Shown piece by piece: positions 42,665-56,856 of a DNA stretch of 64,000 nt (position 1 is its first letter; every line of letters starts with the position of its first letter). Made by a program: the position numbers and the translations under genes. The notes beneath the pieces were generated by a model. The model had not been told where the DNA came from. It made no database searches and worked only from the letters and a program-made list of their open reading frames with translations. This DNA is from Undaria pinnatifida (Eukaryota; Sar; Phaeophyceae; Laminariales; Alariaceae). The stretch is from NCBI GenBank assembly GCA_012845835.1, contig JABAKD010000021.1:1439185-1503184 (forward strand), in the 5' to 3' direction.

Positions 42665-44142
42665 GGGAGCTCAACGGGCCAGACACACGTTTGCCCTAAA
42701 TAGTGTTGCGTAACCCCCTTCACCCGGAATGACTCTACTATGTATGATACTATATATACATAGTCTGTATACGTGTAAAATATGTGTACTACTACTTACA
42801 GTCAAAGCAAGACGGCGACGGGTGCATGCCGCTACCGCCTCGGGTAGTTACCGCCGTTCCCTCGGCGATCGTACCGACGGCCAGCCTATTGGGGATAGAG
42901 AGCACCAGGCACGGAAACAGTGACGATAAAACACTAGGCTACAGCATCGAGCAGTTCTTGGTGGTTGGAATTAACCAAGATAAACTTCAGTTGGTACTCG
43001 TACTCCAATCGCAATGCCCAAACTGTACTTATCGTCGTTGCACAATCACAAGGGACGGAGTCCCACGAAACGGGCTCAGCACAGCCTTGCAGGACAATCC
43101 TGCTCGTGCCGATGCATACGCGCTCACAATGTGCTCGCGTCATGCTTACAGTTCCAAGCATGCTTAAATAAATACGGTTCGAGGGGAGGCGCAAAAAACC
43201 CAAAGCGGCTTAAGAATACTCTACAAAGACATGTCAAGCGACAGAAAATACTAACGTACGGGAACCTACAACGCGGAACAAAACCTTCCAAGAGCACGGA
43301 CATGACAGGCACAACAATCCCAAAGAAGTCCTATACGAATTGGAGACCCAACTCTCTCAATGTTTGGCTGCCTCGTATGAATACCCCTTTTCCCCGTTGA
43401 GCGTGCTCGCAGCATGATCAGTAGAAGAGCGCGAGGAAACATGTGGATTAATCTGAAGTAGTTGCTATACGGTATTCAGGCGTTGCGCCACGTCACACGC
43501 CGTTCTAGTTGTGTTGCACGAGAGTTTCGTTTCCAGGTCGTGCATTATCGCAACTGCACCGCAGAACAGGAAACGTGAGAAGTTTACACCAAGCTGAAGC
43601 AGTCCCTACTGGTCATTTAGGCCTTGTGATCGCCCTGGTTGCCTGGTGGGAGTACTCTATGGCTCTGCTCTGGAACGCATCCGTGCAGCTTGGCAAAGCT
43701 AGAACGTGAATAATCTGATTCAAGCTGAAGTACTGCTTACTACCAGCTCAGATATCGTCGCACCCAATACATATTAATAGTCCTAGTTTTTCCCGTGAGT
43801 ATTCCGTGTCGTACGATGCGCACGCGTCCACACAGCTTTGGACGAAAAGGAACGTGAGCAAGCTGAAGCAAGCTGAAAACATCCATTCTGGGTGAGTCAT
43901 GCCTTGCGCCACCTTGCACGCTATTCTACTTGAGCCTTGATCGGATACTTCGTTTCTACGTAGTGCGTTATCGCGGCTTGGCAAAACACACAATCGTCCA
44001 AATTCTAAACAGTCCCAATGAAGGCAGTGTAGGCCTTGTGCCATCTCACAGTTAATCCTAGTTGCTTACTTAGCACCATCACACTCGTTTTCCCAAATAC
44101 GCCTGAGCTCGCAACATGGCAAAAACAATAGCGCGAGGAATC
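42665..44142. other. No confident gene; diverged direct repeat 43455-44060
   Basis: Two stretches (about 43470-43650 and 43895-44050) share TTGCGCCAC, GC.GTTCTA, TTCGTTTC, CG(T/A)(G/A)GTGC.TTATCGC, and AGGCCTTGTG, and are followed or preceded by AAGCTGAAG words. A 45-codon coding-like patch (43283-43417, ending TGA) is unassigned. Confidence 0.35.
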
Positions 44143-45294
44143 TAAATTGCTTTGTTGGAACTCCACCGCGATTTGTTCCTGCAGATGGGACACACAACCA
44201 CGGAATCTAATTCCCAGTCCGTGCGGCACGTGGCATGAAACTAGTGGCCACACCTCAGCAGCTTACCTGCTGTCGACCAAGGCTACGGTAGGGGGGGTAC
44301 CCCCATTTTCACTGATGTGTTTGAGCCACTCGCACGAGTGGCTCTGTACCCCACGGATGCAGATGGTTTAGGCACTGGTTTTGACGCAGCTTAGATCACC
44401 TTTGCATTGCGGATAAATTTGGTCAATGTAAAAATTGAAGAAAACGTAATATCGCATAGGAACAAAGGGGTTACTCGCGCGAGTGACCACTAGCCACTGA
44501 AATGAAAGGCCCAAAAGCGGACCCCCCTACCATAGCATGGGTCGCTCCTACTTGTTTTTTGCACTGCGTACAGGTTTGGTACGCATGGTCAATCGCGACG
44601 GATCCGCCGGCCTTCTTTGTCTTTGTGAACACGGGTTGAAGCTCCCTAGCTCGGAGGAGCAGACGCTTCCACTGCACCCCTTGAAGCTGCTCGAAGCGGT
44701 GGTAGCGGTTGCCGACCTCGGTCCACGGCCCCACGACAGCGCGCGCCCCCCCGGCCTTGTTCTCCTCGTACCTCCACACGCAGTTGCTGAAAGCGCAAGC
44801 AGATGGCCGCACGTCGTCACCGCACTGCGAGCAGGGTCTGGCCTCCCCACGTGCCAGGTCATAGTCTTAAAACCCCTTGCTGCCAAACCGGTAGCTGAGG
44901 ATGCCCAACTTGCCGAACGCGGGGCGAAGACTGTTGATGCACCTCCCTTCCAGACACATCCCGGGTTCGGCCTTCCGGTACTTGTGCCCGTCCTTTGAAA
45001 ACCTCTCTCTCTCATGAGACAACCAGAGTCGGCTTCGTTTGCGAAATTATCGGGGGCTGAGCAACGTTTACCACCCCCACGACCCACGCGGAGGTTCAAG
45101 ATTGATCCCTCCCCGATGATGTAACGTGAGAGCGTGTGGAAATTGCCTGGCTGCCGGCCGCGCCAATACAACCGTTGCTTGTCCGGTGGCATGCCGGCAC
45201 GGTCCCAGATGAGCTTTTTCACGTCGTGGGGGGTATCAGACGGCTTGGGGTGTAGGACGACGACATGGCCGTCAATGGTCTTGACGTAGATTCC
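44143..45294 (-). pseudogene. Ub-RING pseudogene, interrupted by MITE-5
   Basis: The minus-strand homologue of the 30364-31221 gene. An acceptor GATGTTCTCATCAG precedes GIYVKTIDGHVVVL, a ubiquitin fold ending near 45065 in VGRGGGK. The Cys-rich module follows (PGMCLEGRC near 44960; DYDLARG, CSQC near 44830) with at least one frame change and an in-frame TAA just before DYDLARG. The stretch SACAFSNCVWRYEENKAG to YQTCTQCK is well kept. A 255-bp MITE (44282-44536) then splits the RING. Beyond it the zinc ligands continue (LLRCGH, a TAG codon, [19 protein letters not shown]) to a stop at 44143. Frameshift, stops and insertion show it is not functional as a whole. The same intron position and phase as the intact gene show common ancestry. 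Confidence 0.85.
44282..44536. mobile_element. MITE-5 inserted in the Ub-RING pseudogene
   Basis: Terminal inverted repeats GCTACGGTAGGGGGG (left) and GCTATGGTAGGGGGG (right, inverted). Similarity may extend outward through GACC.A. Subterminal palindromes CACTCGCACGAGTG (44328) and ACTCGCGCGAGT (44472) lie inside both ends. No coding sequence. It lies exactly between the first (CTQC) and second (CGH) zinc-ligand groups of the broken RING. Confidence 0.8.
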
Positions 45295-45691
45295 CTGATG
45301 AGAACATCGAGCGCAAAGCCGAATGACGTTAACCGAAGCCGGCAGCCGGACACGATGTATGCTCCCCGCGCACGCAAGACGGTCGAAATATCGATTTCGT
45401 TTTCTTTCGCGGACGCTTTTCGATAGTCACGGAGCATTTGCATAGAGAAAGACCCAAGTAACAGAACCGCACGTAGCAAATAAGACGAAGCGGGTTCGAC
45501 CCGAACTTTTGCACTGGGTGAGGGCAAGGGCTTCACATCTGTCTCGAGAAAACATCAAAATAAGCCAAATCGATCAAATCACTCTGCTGTAGCTAGGAGG
45601 ACAGTCTCCAAGGCCCTGACCAGGAGGTTGTTTATTTCGCGACCGGTACCGGCACTCTGTTTCTGCAACTACGGCCAACGTTAACATGTAG

Positions 45692-46005
45692 ACGGTGCGT
45701 GCGGCGACAAAGGTGTACACCATTCTTTATCCAAGTAATGTTTTCTTAGTGACGGGGCTCCTTAGCCCAAAATCGTCCGAAACAGGTCATTTCTTGTTTC
45801 ACAATACTATTAATAGTAAGGTGCGGTACAAACAAAAAGGATTTGGTCATCGGGTTGCACCTTATTGCACCTCTGCAGTTTTAATAAAAAAAAAGGTTTT
45901 GGGTGAGGGTGCATAGGTTTGGTCACCGGATTGCAGCTTCATTTTTTACCAAAAAACGTGTTTCGGGCGAGGTGTACCAAAAAGGTGCACCTCTACCGCA
46001 CCATG
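45692..46005. repeat. MITE-2 fragment and a 72-bp tandem duplication
   Basis: 45692-45810 (minus) has TAAGGAGCCCCGTCAC and a worn TIR. 45840-45911 and 45913-45984 are direct copies sharing TTGGTCA(T/C)CGG(G/A)TTGCA, TTTTGGGTGAGG-like and AGGTG(C/T)A(C)C words. Confidence 0.5.
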
Positions 46006-46540
46006 GGTTGAGACTACCACACACCTTACCGCTTGAGGAAATCAGAAACAAAACTCAGATACTCACCCTGTTGGATATTACAAACCAAACCGTACCGCTA
46101 GCTGTGAGAGACGGACGGGGGGGGGCGGGGAGGGGGGGGGCAAACACTCGCCACGTCGCCGCGAGAAAAACAGGAACAGACATGCGCTGTCTACTCTTGC
46201 TGCTGCAGACCGATAACAATTGTGCGGATAGCGCCCTTACGCCAGGAAAATCCTCAACCAATGGAACCACCCAAAGCCGCTGAAAAGACGGCAGGTGCAA
46301 TACAAATAGATTCGTCGCGTGTACATGCGGCAGAACTATCAATCGAACGAGACGTGTGCACTGTTTCTCCCACAGCTGGTTTCCTTCGCCGAGGAACGGA
46401 GCTCCGTGGGCATGTAGGCTCGTTACCTTTGCGTGCGCCTGTACGTGACGTGCTAGGATGGGAGTTTCTCGTTTTCCCCAGAAAGGCTGTCAGGCTCTCA
46501 AATCCCCCTCAACCGATAGTAAACCCAGATCCGAGCCATC
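46006..46540. other. No gene seen
   Basis: A G-rich stretch lies at 46116-46140. An open plus frame (46222-46584) with no recognisable motif runs into the following element. Confidence 0.35.
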
Positions 46541-46778
46541 TCACGGTAGGGTTGCACCTGAAAGACCCTGAGCTTCTCACATGAGGAACTCTGTATCTCA
46601 CCCGAAAAATGACTTCAAAGGCATTTGTTCGCACAACTCGACCAAGCTTCTATATGCCTTAGTTCAAAAATATAATGTACCCGTGAGATTACTTCATTGA
46701 CCGGCAGGTCCTCACACGAGGAACTCAATCGCCCAGGGAGGGTTTGGCGCAATCGTACAACTGCAACCCCTACCGTGA
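46541..46778. mobile_element. MITE-4
   Basis: 238 bp with ends TCACGGTAGGGTTGCA and, inverted, TCACGGTAGGGGTTGCA. The interior shares AAAGACCCTGAGCTTCTCAC, TCTCACCCGA, TTTGTTCGCACAACTCGACC and TTCATTGACCGGCAGG with MITE-6 (37264), so the two are related. Diverged left parts lie near 47005-47170 and 39440-39590. Confidence 0.75.
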
Positions 46779-47274
46779 CGACTCATCCGTTAGAGACGCC
46801 CGCACGGATTTTACACGCTTGTGTGGGGTAGGCCATCGACTCGCAGTCTCAGAATATGTCCTCAAAAGTCAGGTGTTCAGTGGGTCACAGAACTTTTCCA
46901 GTGAGACGTCTTCGTAGAAAGTTCAGGTCCACCCGCTACCTTATCGCGGTGCGGCGACGCAGCACGCGCCTGGTGTGCGGCTGAGATAGGCATCCAGATA
47001 AGAACCTTTCCATGATGGGGGCGCAACAGAAGTTTCAAAGCTCCTAACGCGAGAAGCTCAACACCTCACCCGAAGCACGACATCGAAGACTTTCGTTCGC
47101 GCAACCTCCGGCCATCAGTTCGATGCGCTCGTGTTTTTTGTAAAACAAATGTACTCGTAAATTACAACATGCTACCCCACAGTCCCATGCTTGAGGAGTT
47201 CAAGCGGTCAGACAATGTTGACAAAACTAAATTCAACACCTACCGTGCGATGCCTCTGCGCAACGTCCGCTCAC

Positions 47275-47476
47275 CGACACGGAGAGGATAAGTGCAGCGT
47301 CCTTTCCGACGGTATAGCTCCAAAGCGTGCCGGGGCCGTTCGCCAAGTGAAAGTCGTTCAAGTGCAGGCGCTGCTCGCTCGGCGGGTAGCCCTTGCTGCC
47401 GTAGACCTTTCTCTTCAAGCTGCCGATCGTGCCAGACGGCTCGACGTCCACAGCGAGAGGTCTCTCCTTCGGGATC
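47275..47476 (-). CDS. Ubiquitin-like domain exon (isolated)
   Basis: Acceptor ACGATTCCAG| at 47477 and donor TCG|GTGAGC at 47274. It encodes 67 residues including VDVEPSGTIGSLKRKV, GYPPSEQRLHLNDFHLANG and KDAALILSVS, an alignment to ubiquitin from about residue 14 to the end of strand 5. The di-Gly terminus is absent, so it would be an integral ubiquitin-like domain. No partner exons were found nearby. The intron on its 5' side is MITE-1 (47486-47724), and its 3' intron region contains MITE-4-like sequence. Likely a real or recently decayed exon. Confidence 0.6.
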
Positions 47477-47485
47477 CTGGAATCG

Positions 47486-47724
47486 TTCTACGGTAGCCCC
47501 CCCAACACCCTTTTCTTTATCGAAATCGCCTGTTTCAAAACCAGCTCTCGATGGTATCTCCTGAAATACGGTGTTCCTCGACACCCCGATGTCATCGATC
47601 GATAGACCTTTACACACAACAAAATATATGGATACTCTGTTTTCAATGGTATCCTTCCTTGTATCCAGCAGCCGTGAAACGCCCGTTAAAGAACTAGCTG
47701 GTTTTCGGGGGGGCTATCGTAGAA
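47486..47724 (-). mobile_element. MITE-1, copy 4, abutting a ubiquitin exon
   Basis: Ends TTCTACGGTAGCCCCCCC (left) and TTCTACGATAGCCCCCCC (right, inverted). Minus-strand words TATCGATCGATGACATCGGG and GAGCTGGTTTTGAAACAGG ally it with the 7616 copy. Its end lies about ten bases from the acceptor of the ubiquitin exon at 47476. Confidence 0.8.
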
Positions 47725-47751
47725 TCAGCCCCTGAAAACGTGGAATAACGG

Positions 47752-48700
47752 TGAACTCATTGGGTGGCAAAGGACAACACATTGGGTGGTAAAAGGCAAC
47801 GCATTGACTGGTAAAGGACAACCCATATTTTGGTCAAGACCAACACATCGGGTGGTAAAGGACAACATAGTGGGTGGCAAAGGGAAACGTATTGGGTGGT
47901 GAAGGACAACACACCAGGTGGCAACTGACCACACAACGGGTGATAAAGGACGAAACATCGGAGGATAAAGTAAAACAAACATCAGGTGGTAAAGGACAAA
48001 GCATCAGGTGGCAACTGACAACACAACGGGTGATAAAAGACAAAACCATCGGGTGGTAAAGGACAGCACATTGGGCGGTAAAGGACCAAGCATCAGGCGG
48101 CAACTGACAGCACAACGGGTGCTAATGGATAACACATTGGGTGGTAAAGGACAATACATTGGGTGGTAAAGGACATCCCACTGGGTGGCAAAGGACAGCA
48201 CATTGGGTGGTAAAGGACAACACATTGGGTGGTAAAGGACATCCCACTGGGTGGCAAAGGACAACCCATATTGTGGTAAACGACAACATATTCGGTGGTA
48301 AAGGACTACACAATGGGTGGTAACGGACAACACCTTGGGTGGTGAAGGACAACACATTGGGTGTTAAAGGACAAAACACCAGGTGACAACCGACAACACA
48401 ACGGGTGGTAAAAGACAAAACAGCAGGTGATAAAGGGAAAAAACATCAGGTGGTAAAGGAGAACAATCAGGTGGTAAACGACAAGCCGTTAGGTGAAAAA
48501 TGACAAAACATCAGATGGTGAAGGGCAAACCAATGGGTGGTAAAGGACAACGCATTGGGTGATAAAGGACAACACATTTTGTGGAAAAGGACAACACATT
48601 CGGTGGTAAAGGACAAAACATCAGGTGGTAAAGAACAACACGTTGGGCGGTGGTAACAAGGACACAACCTGTTGAGTAGTAAAGGACAACACACCAGGTG
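47752..48700. repeat. 22-bp minisatellite, ~43 copies
   Basis: Unit ACATTGGGTGGTAAAGGACA plus AC, with variants (AACACCAGGTGGCAACTGAC; CCCACTGGGTGGCAAAGG). Purest at 48125-48260. Units of 22 bp give a 22-residue repeat on the minus strand, in all three frames, which is an artefact. Confidence 0.95.
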
Positions 48701-48817
48701 CCGACTATCGACCTTCATCTTGTTCGACTAGTGCAAATATAACGTTGGGGTCACACCAGTGCTGGTGAGGGGAAAGAACAAAACAAAAACAAAAAGTTCA
48801 GATTCTACCACAATAGT

Positions 48818-49116
48818 GATGCGTGCTAAGTATGATCAAGAGGTGCACCACCATTTTTTTCCTGAGGATTTTTCTCAATTTGAGGGAGCTTGAGACCTCT
48901 CCCAAAAAAAAGAGAAAAAAAAATGCTACCGGATGTCAAAAGTTCTACAAAGAGTACGGGTTGTACTGTAGATAATACACGAAGAGAAAAATTTGATGCA
49001 AAAAAAAACAAAAATCGGCGAATTTGCGACGATTTTGGGTTAAGGAGCCCCGTCGTTCAGAAAACATTTATTTCCGACGAAAAGTGCTACCACCACTATC
49101 ATTTGTAGCACGCGTC
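48818..49116 (+). mobile_element. MITE-2, copy 3
   Basis: Ends GATGCGTGCTAAG and CGTAGCACGCGTC-like (TTGTAGCACGCGTC). Body: AGGTGCACCACC, CCTGAGGATTTTTCTCAATT, then GACGATTTTGGGTTAAGGAG and CCCCGTCGTTCAGAAAACAT. One of the better preserved copies. Confidence 0.8.
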
Positions 49117-49449
49117 TCCGATAGAGGTGGTAGCAAACACGATCCTTGGTGCAGCAGAGTCACGCCTTTTTTTTTTTTCTTCCGAGGAACTCTTTTTTAC
49201 TTATAGTTTTTCTGTTAAAAATCGTACCTGGCGTGCCGGCAGTGCGTGTTTTTTTGGCCCTCGCGTTCATTGCGGCTGTCTGGCGTTGGATCGTGGCCAA
49301 ATCACCTTTTGCGTGTATTTTGCAATGCGTCTCTCGTTTTTTTGTCGTGGTCTTTGGCCACCGTTTTAAGGTTCATATTAATACGCTGAACGCCCATAGT
49401 TACGGTGTGAAAACACAGTGTACCTACCGCAGCAGGCCAGGGCAATAAA
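49117..49449. other. No gene; family E-like words
   Basis: TTTTGCGTGTATTTTGCAAT and GCGTCTCTCG resemble the end of family E. No coding frame is convincing. Confidence 0.3.
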
Positions 49450-49612
49450 CAGGCAACAGGCAGCGCGCGGCACGTCATCGCAAGATAGAGATTCAAATAA
49501 CGCCATGCATCCCAGACTGCAGGCACACAACAGGCAACAGGCAGCGCGCGGCACGTCATCGCAAGAACTAGATTCAGATAACGCCATCCATCCCAGACTG
49601 CAGGCACACACA
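49450..49612. repeat. Tandem duplication, ~79-bp unit, two copies
   Basis: Both units contain CAACAGGCAGCGCGCGGCAC, GTCATCGCAAGA, AGATTCA.ATAACGCCAT and CATCCCAGACTGCAGGCACA with very few differences. Confidence 0.85.
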
Positions 49613-51239
49613 CAATATGCATTCGCCCAGCCGGTTTGACTTTTTAAAATGCGACACGCATGGTTGCGCCAGACACGGTACAACAGGTATCTACGAAAAC
49701 ATGTACGTTTGGCTGTATGATGACTGCTGATAAGTACGGGTTACGAAGTCATAGGAAGCCATGGTAGGACCTTCCACGCCATGGCCTTTGGTTCCTGCGT
49801 GCAAGAGCAAAGTAAGACGGCGACGAAAAACCCAAGCCTGCGCCGTTTGCCCCGTCGCCCGCGATGCCCAAAATCCCTCCCTAGCAAGGTTCGATTTAGT
49901 CTACACCACTAACACATGACCAAGGTAAATCCATAAAACAAAAGCCTTGATTATAGTCACTTGAGCGCTTACGAACAGTATTCAACGATCGGGGGCGGTC
50001 TGGTTTTATTCACCGTACCTGGTAGCTCTTACGAACAGTATTGAATGATCAGGGGTGCATCAAGCCCCCCCATAATAATAATATAATGATGATATGATGC
50101 GTCCGGCGTGTCCAATGTTGTGTCCGCTAAATTTACACCGTGCAACAAATAAGGCGGGTTAAAACATGTATACTTCGAAGTATATAGTCTATATTGCGGC
50201 TTTTTCCTGGCTTTGAAGTGGCCAAGATAAACTCAACAACTTCGACGGTAGCACGTACGTGGTTCCCTAATGCAGCTAATCCCTCATTTCATGCCGCAAC
50301 CCTTAGGCGAACGACAAATCAGAGCAACGCGCCACAACTGCAGCACCGCTCCCTCACCGGCAGAGCTTCCGTCGCTAGTGCGGGCACAGGCTTTCAAAGA
50401 CATCTTTTGTCCGCATTGACCAAAGCAAATTGTGATTTATAAATTCATCGACTGTACACGTGCGTGGTGTGAGATGAAGTACCCGTAGGGTATATGTTGC
50501 GCCCATTTCAATATCGAGTCGTTACATGCCAGTCCAAACGCCCATGTATCACCTTCCAACCAAGCAATAGCCAAGCTTGATGTGATACATGGAACAAACG
50601 TACCGAGCACCCAAACGCTGGAGGTGTCTTCATTGGCAGTGGGAACGGTGATCCGTTTCGAAAGGGATGCGACCGTCAATGTAGTCAAATTACTTAGGCT
50701 AGCAACAAATGAGCACCACCCCACGCCCCGCCCCACTCCGTCCCCCGGCCAACCAAGCAGTACACAAGTCATAATGCTGTGGCCGTGTTCGTATGATCAC
50801 AAGACTACGGCCGTGCATTACTTAATTGCAGGTCTCCGTAAAATTGGAGCAATTATCGAAGCTGTAACTGGTACTTTTGTGGCCACTTTTTCCATCTCGC
50901 TTCACCCAAAAAGAGTGAGAACAAGAAAGGCAAGAAAGGCAACATTACCACCAGACACGTGCCACGACAGAGATCGCACGGTAGGATAAACAGGTTTCTC
51001 CAACAAACCACAGGGCTCCTTAAAACCAGAAATCGTAGGAAAGTTAAGCAAGGTCTTGTTTTGCAATGGGAATCGTTTTTGTTTTTAAACCGAGACTTAG
51101 ATTTCGGTCGTGCGGTGGAACCTTAAGGTGATGAGAAAAGCAGTTTTTGCCCTGTAGAGGGGTTAATAGCTCCTCAGGTAAGGGCGCACGCCACGGGGCT
51201 CATAACCTATTGAGTAGTTCTACACTGTACTTCATACAA
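49613..51239. other. No confident gene
   Basis: A plus frame (50582-50989) is open for 135 codons from a GTG; its second half has even composition but no known motif. Direct words TCTTACGAACAGTATT recur at 49970-49985 and 50028-50043. Confidence 0.3.
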
Positions 51240-51269
51240 TAACTGGTTTTGGGGGGGAAAGAACAACAG

Positions 51270-51461
51270 TGCTGCCCGATGAAAAAACTCGCGGCCTATT
51301 ACATGTGTACGACTATAAAAAATATAAAAAAAAAAGAAAGAGAAAAAGAAAAAAAAACGAAACGCCGACGATTTTTGGGTTAAGGTGAGTTAAGGAGTCC
51401 GATCATACAGGAAAAATGTAGTGTTCAAAAGGCACTACCTGCTGCTATCCTACCGCGCGTC
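51270..51461 (+). mobile_element. MITE-2, diverged copy beside a ubiquitin exon
   Basis: GACGATTTTTGGGTTAAGG, a second TTAAGGAGTCC, and the right TIR ending CGCGCGTC at 51461. The left end is obscured by an A-rich stretch. It lies in what would be the intron after the ubiquitin exon at 51532. Confidence 0.6.
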
Positions 51462-51531
51462 TGAGGACCCTCAGAAAACAAAGCGTGAAAACCTTTGCCC
51501 TAAGGAGTGTCACCGCGGAAGGCTCACTCAC

Positions 51532-51804
51532 CGACACGAACATGTGAAGGGTGGATTCGTCCTCAATGCTGTGCGTCCCAAGCATGCGCCCGTCCTCCAG
51601 CTTCCCTCCCGCCAGGAACAGCCGCACCTTGTAGTCCGAAAGCGTGCGGCTGTCGTCTAGCTTTCGGCCGGCAAAGAACAAGAGCTTCTGCCCGGGCGAG
51701 GTGGCATCGCCGCCCTCGATCCTCCGCTTCACACTGCGGGCAGTCTCCAATGGCTCAACTTCGAGATGGATTCCTCTACGCCACGGCGTGTGGACGACAA
51801 CTCT
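51532..51804 (-). CDS. Ubiquitin-like exon with internal duplication
   Basis: The minus-strand frame begins RVVVHTPWRRGIHLEVEP, aligning with ubiquitin residues 2-19, and continues SVKRRIEGGDATSPGQKL, LFFAGRKLDDSRTLSDYKV. Instead of strand 5 it then repeats the segment as RLFLAGGKLEDGRMLGTHSI, followed by EDESTLHMFVS. A donor TCG|GTGAGT ends it at 51532 at the same place and phase as the exon at 47275. An in-frame TAA lies directly upstream (51807), so a preceding acceptor must lie there. The duplicated strand-loop would be unusual in a folded ubiquitin, so it may be decaying. Confidence 0.6.
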
Positions 51805-51807
51805 TTA

Positions 51808-55119
<3,312 letters not shown>

Positions 55120-55721
55120 TTGCGGTTCCGTGACAATTTCAAGAGTTACAATGACAGAAGCGTTTTCGTGATAGTAGGGGCCGCGATATTCACGCCCGCT
55201 CTCTAAGTCGGGTGTGGCTGCCCCACCCGGACACTATCAATTGCTTGGGTTCACGTTCATAAACCCTGCGAATAAGCAATCAAGTCACCCTTTACACACT
55301 ACGTTCTTGTGAGGCTTCATATCTTGAGCACCTGCACAGGGGACTTGCTCTCTTTCTCCGAGGAACGTACAAGCGCCTTCTGAGCTCGGTCGTATCGGTC
55401 CTCTTCGGAGGTCAGTTATTTTGAATATCTGAGACGTGCTACTACGAATCATTAGTGGTCAGGGGATGCTGTGTACACCGTACATGTAATAATGCTCGTT
55501 GCTATATATACGCAAGAAAGTACGCCCAACGTGCCGAAGCCCGCCTCACAAGAGGTTCTTAGTACAATGCAGCCCACCCTCCATGCCACTCGCGCCGAAC
55601 GCCTGACGGTGCTTGGCGTATGTTGCGCACGTGATGTATGCCTTGTCGGCGAACGCCTTACGTGCTCTGTCCCGGTATTTTTTTCATGTTTTTACACACA
55701 TCTACTTGTCCAGCCTCTGGG
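55120..55721. other. No gene seen
   Basis: No recognisable feature. A short open plus frame (55471-55836) runs into the SINE. Confidence 0.4.
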
Positions 55722-55985
55722 CAAGTCGTGGTCACAGGTGTCGTCCCTTTCCTCCTCCGGTTCTTGCCTTCAATTTGTGATCGCGCATACGATTCAGCAC
55801 TCCCACTGCTCGTCGATTTTTCACCGAGTATTGTGAACTCGCGCTCTCGCGCTTTCCACAAGTCAACTTGTGCACAAGAAAACGTCCCCTCGAAACCATA
55901 CGAGTATGCAATCGGGGGAAATCGAACTCACGAAACTGACCTATACCAGGCTCAAGGATAGCCTGATACGCCACCGGGGCGACCG
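55722..55985 (-). mobile_element. SINE-A retroposon, copy 5
   Basis: Tail words CAAGTCGTGGTCACAGGTGT and CGGTTCTTGCCTTCAATTTG at the left; the tRNA-like head with a B-box reverse complement near 55920-55932 and GCCTGATACGCCACCGGGGC at the right. Confidence 0.78.
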
Positions 55986-56856
55986 GCAGGTACTGCAGGG
56001 GTGCGAGGTTGAATGGTAACACGATTACGGCTGTGCGTTAAATCAGTACATACAGTAACCGTTCTCGCCCCCCCCCGCGCTTCACACCCTCGCTAGTCTG
56101 TTGGTAAGGGGTTGTGGTTCAAGGATTTGTTCTTCAGGGTGCCCGCTGAGATGTTCCTCTTCTCTTCAGCTCCGCGGCGCTTGACCGTGTCCGAAAGTCA
56201 TAACCACATACAGTGATCATTTTTCTTCGCATACTTTGCGAATGACATCACAGGGAAGCGTTCGTCGTTGTAAAAGCGAAGTGCTTGATCATACACAGGG
56301 CAGACCCTCGGGGTGGCTCAAACGCGTTCAGTGGGTGGGGGACAACTTCTTCAGTTCGTGTGTGTTGAGTCGAGCGTCCCAACTACTCCCCCCTTGCCAT
56401 ACACCAGAAGCGTTCCCTTGGGCAGGATACGGAATCCAATTTCACACATGGCCAGTATCCCACGTTGGGGGACAACCTTGCGGATTAGGCGCCATGTATG
56501 TTGTGCAGCTTTTAGGCAACGCAGCCTGATGATAGTCACGTGTGTTGGGGGTGGTATGAGGGTCGCGTGAACACGCTCGACCCTATCGGGGACGGACTTG
56601 TACTCAGACCGGCGCCATCCATGGTATCCCCACATGTACAGTAGACGCTACCGAGGTGGACTGTGACTGAATGCAAAGGAGTTCCTATTTAGCACAGCCT
56701 CGAATCCGGTTCAGCCGTACGGTGCCGGAGGCTACGCTACGCGTGGTATGCTATTTCTCACTCCAAGCATTGTTGCAAACAAATCGCCGGCGGAGCATTT
56801 CGCGATATGCCCATGTTGAGAAAATTAGTGGGGTGTTAGTCCGTGTGACCGCTTGC
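55986..56856. other. No gene seen
   Basis: Open frames at 56236-56570 overlap in two phases and have no known motif. A C9 run at 56070. Confidence 0.3.

Noticed and set aside
44537..44998. 153-codon plus-strand frame over the pseudogene
   Set aside because: Antisense shadow of the Ub-RING pseudogene.
47725..48718. Minus-strand repeat protein with ~22-residue repeats; also a CRISPR-like look
   Set aside because: The 22-bp minisatellite is open in all frames. There are no unique spacers between repeats, so it is not a CRISPR array.
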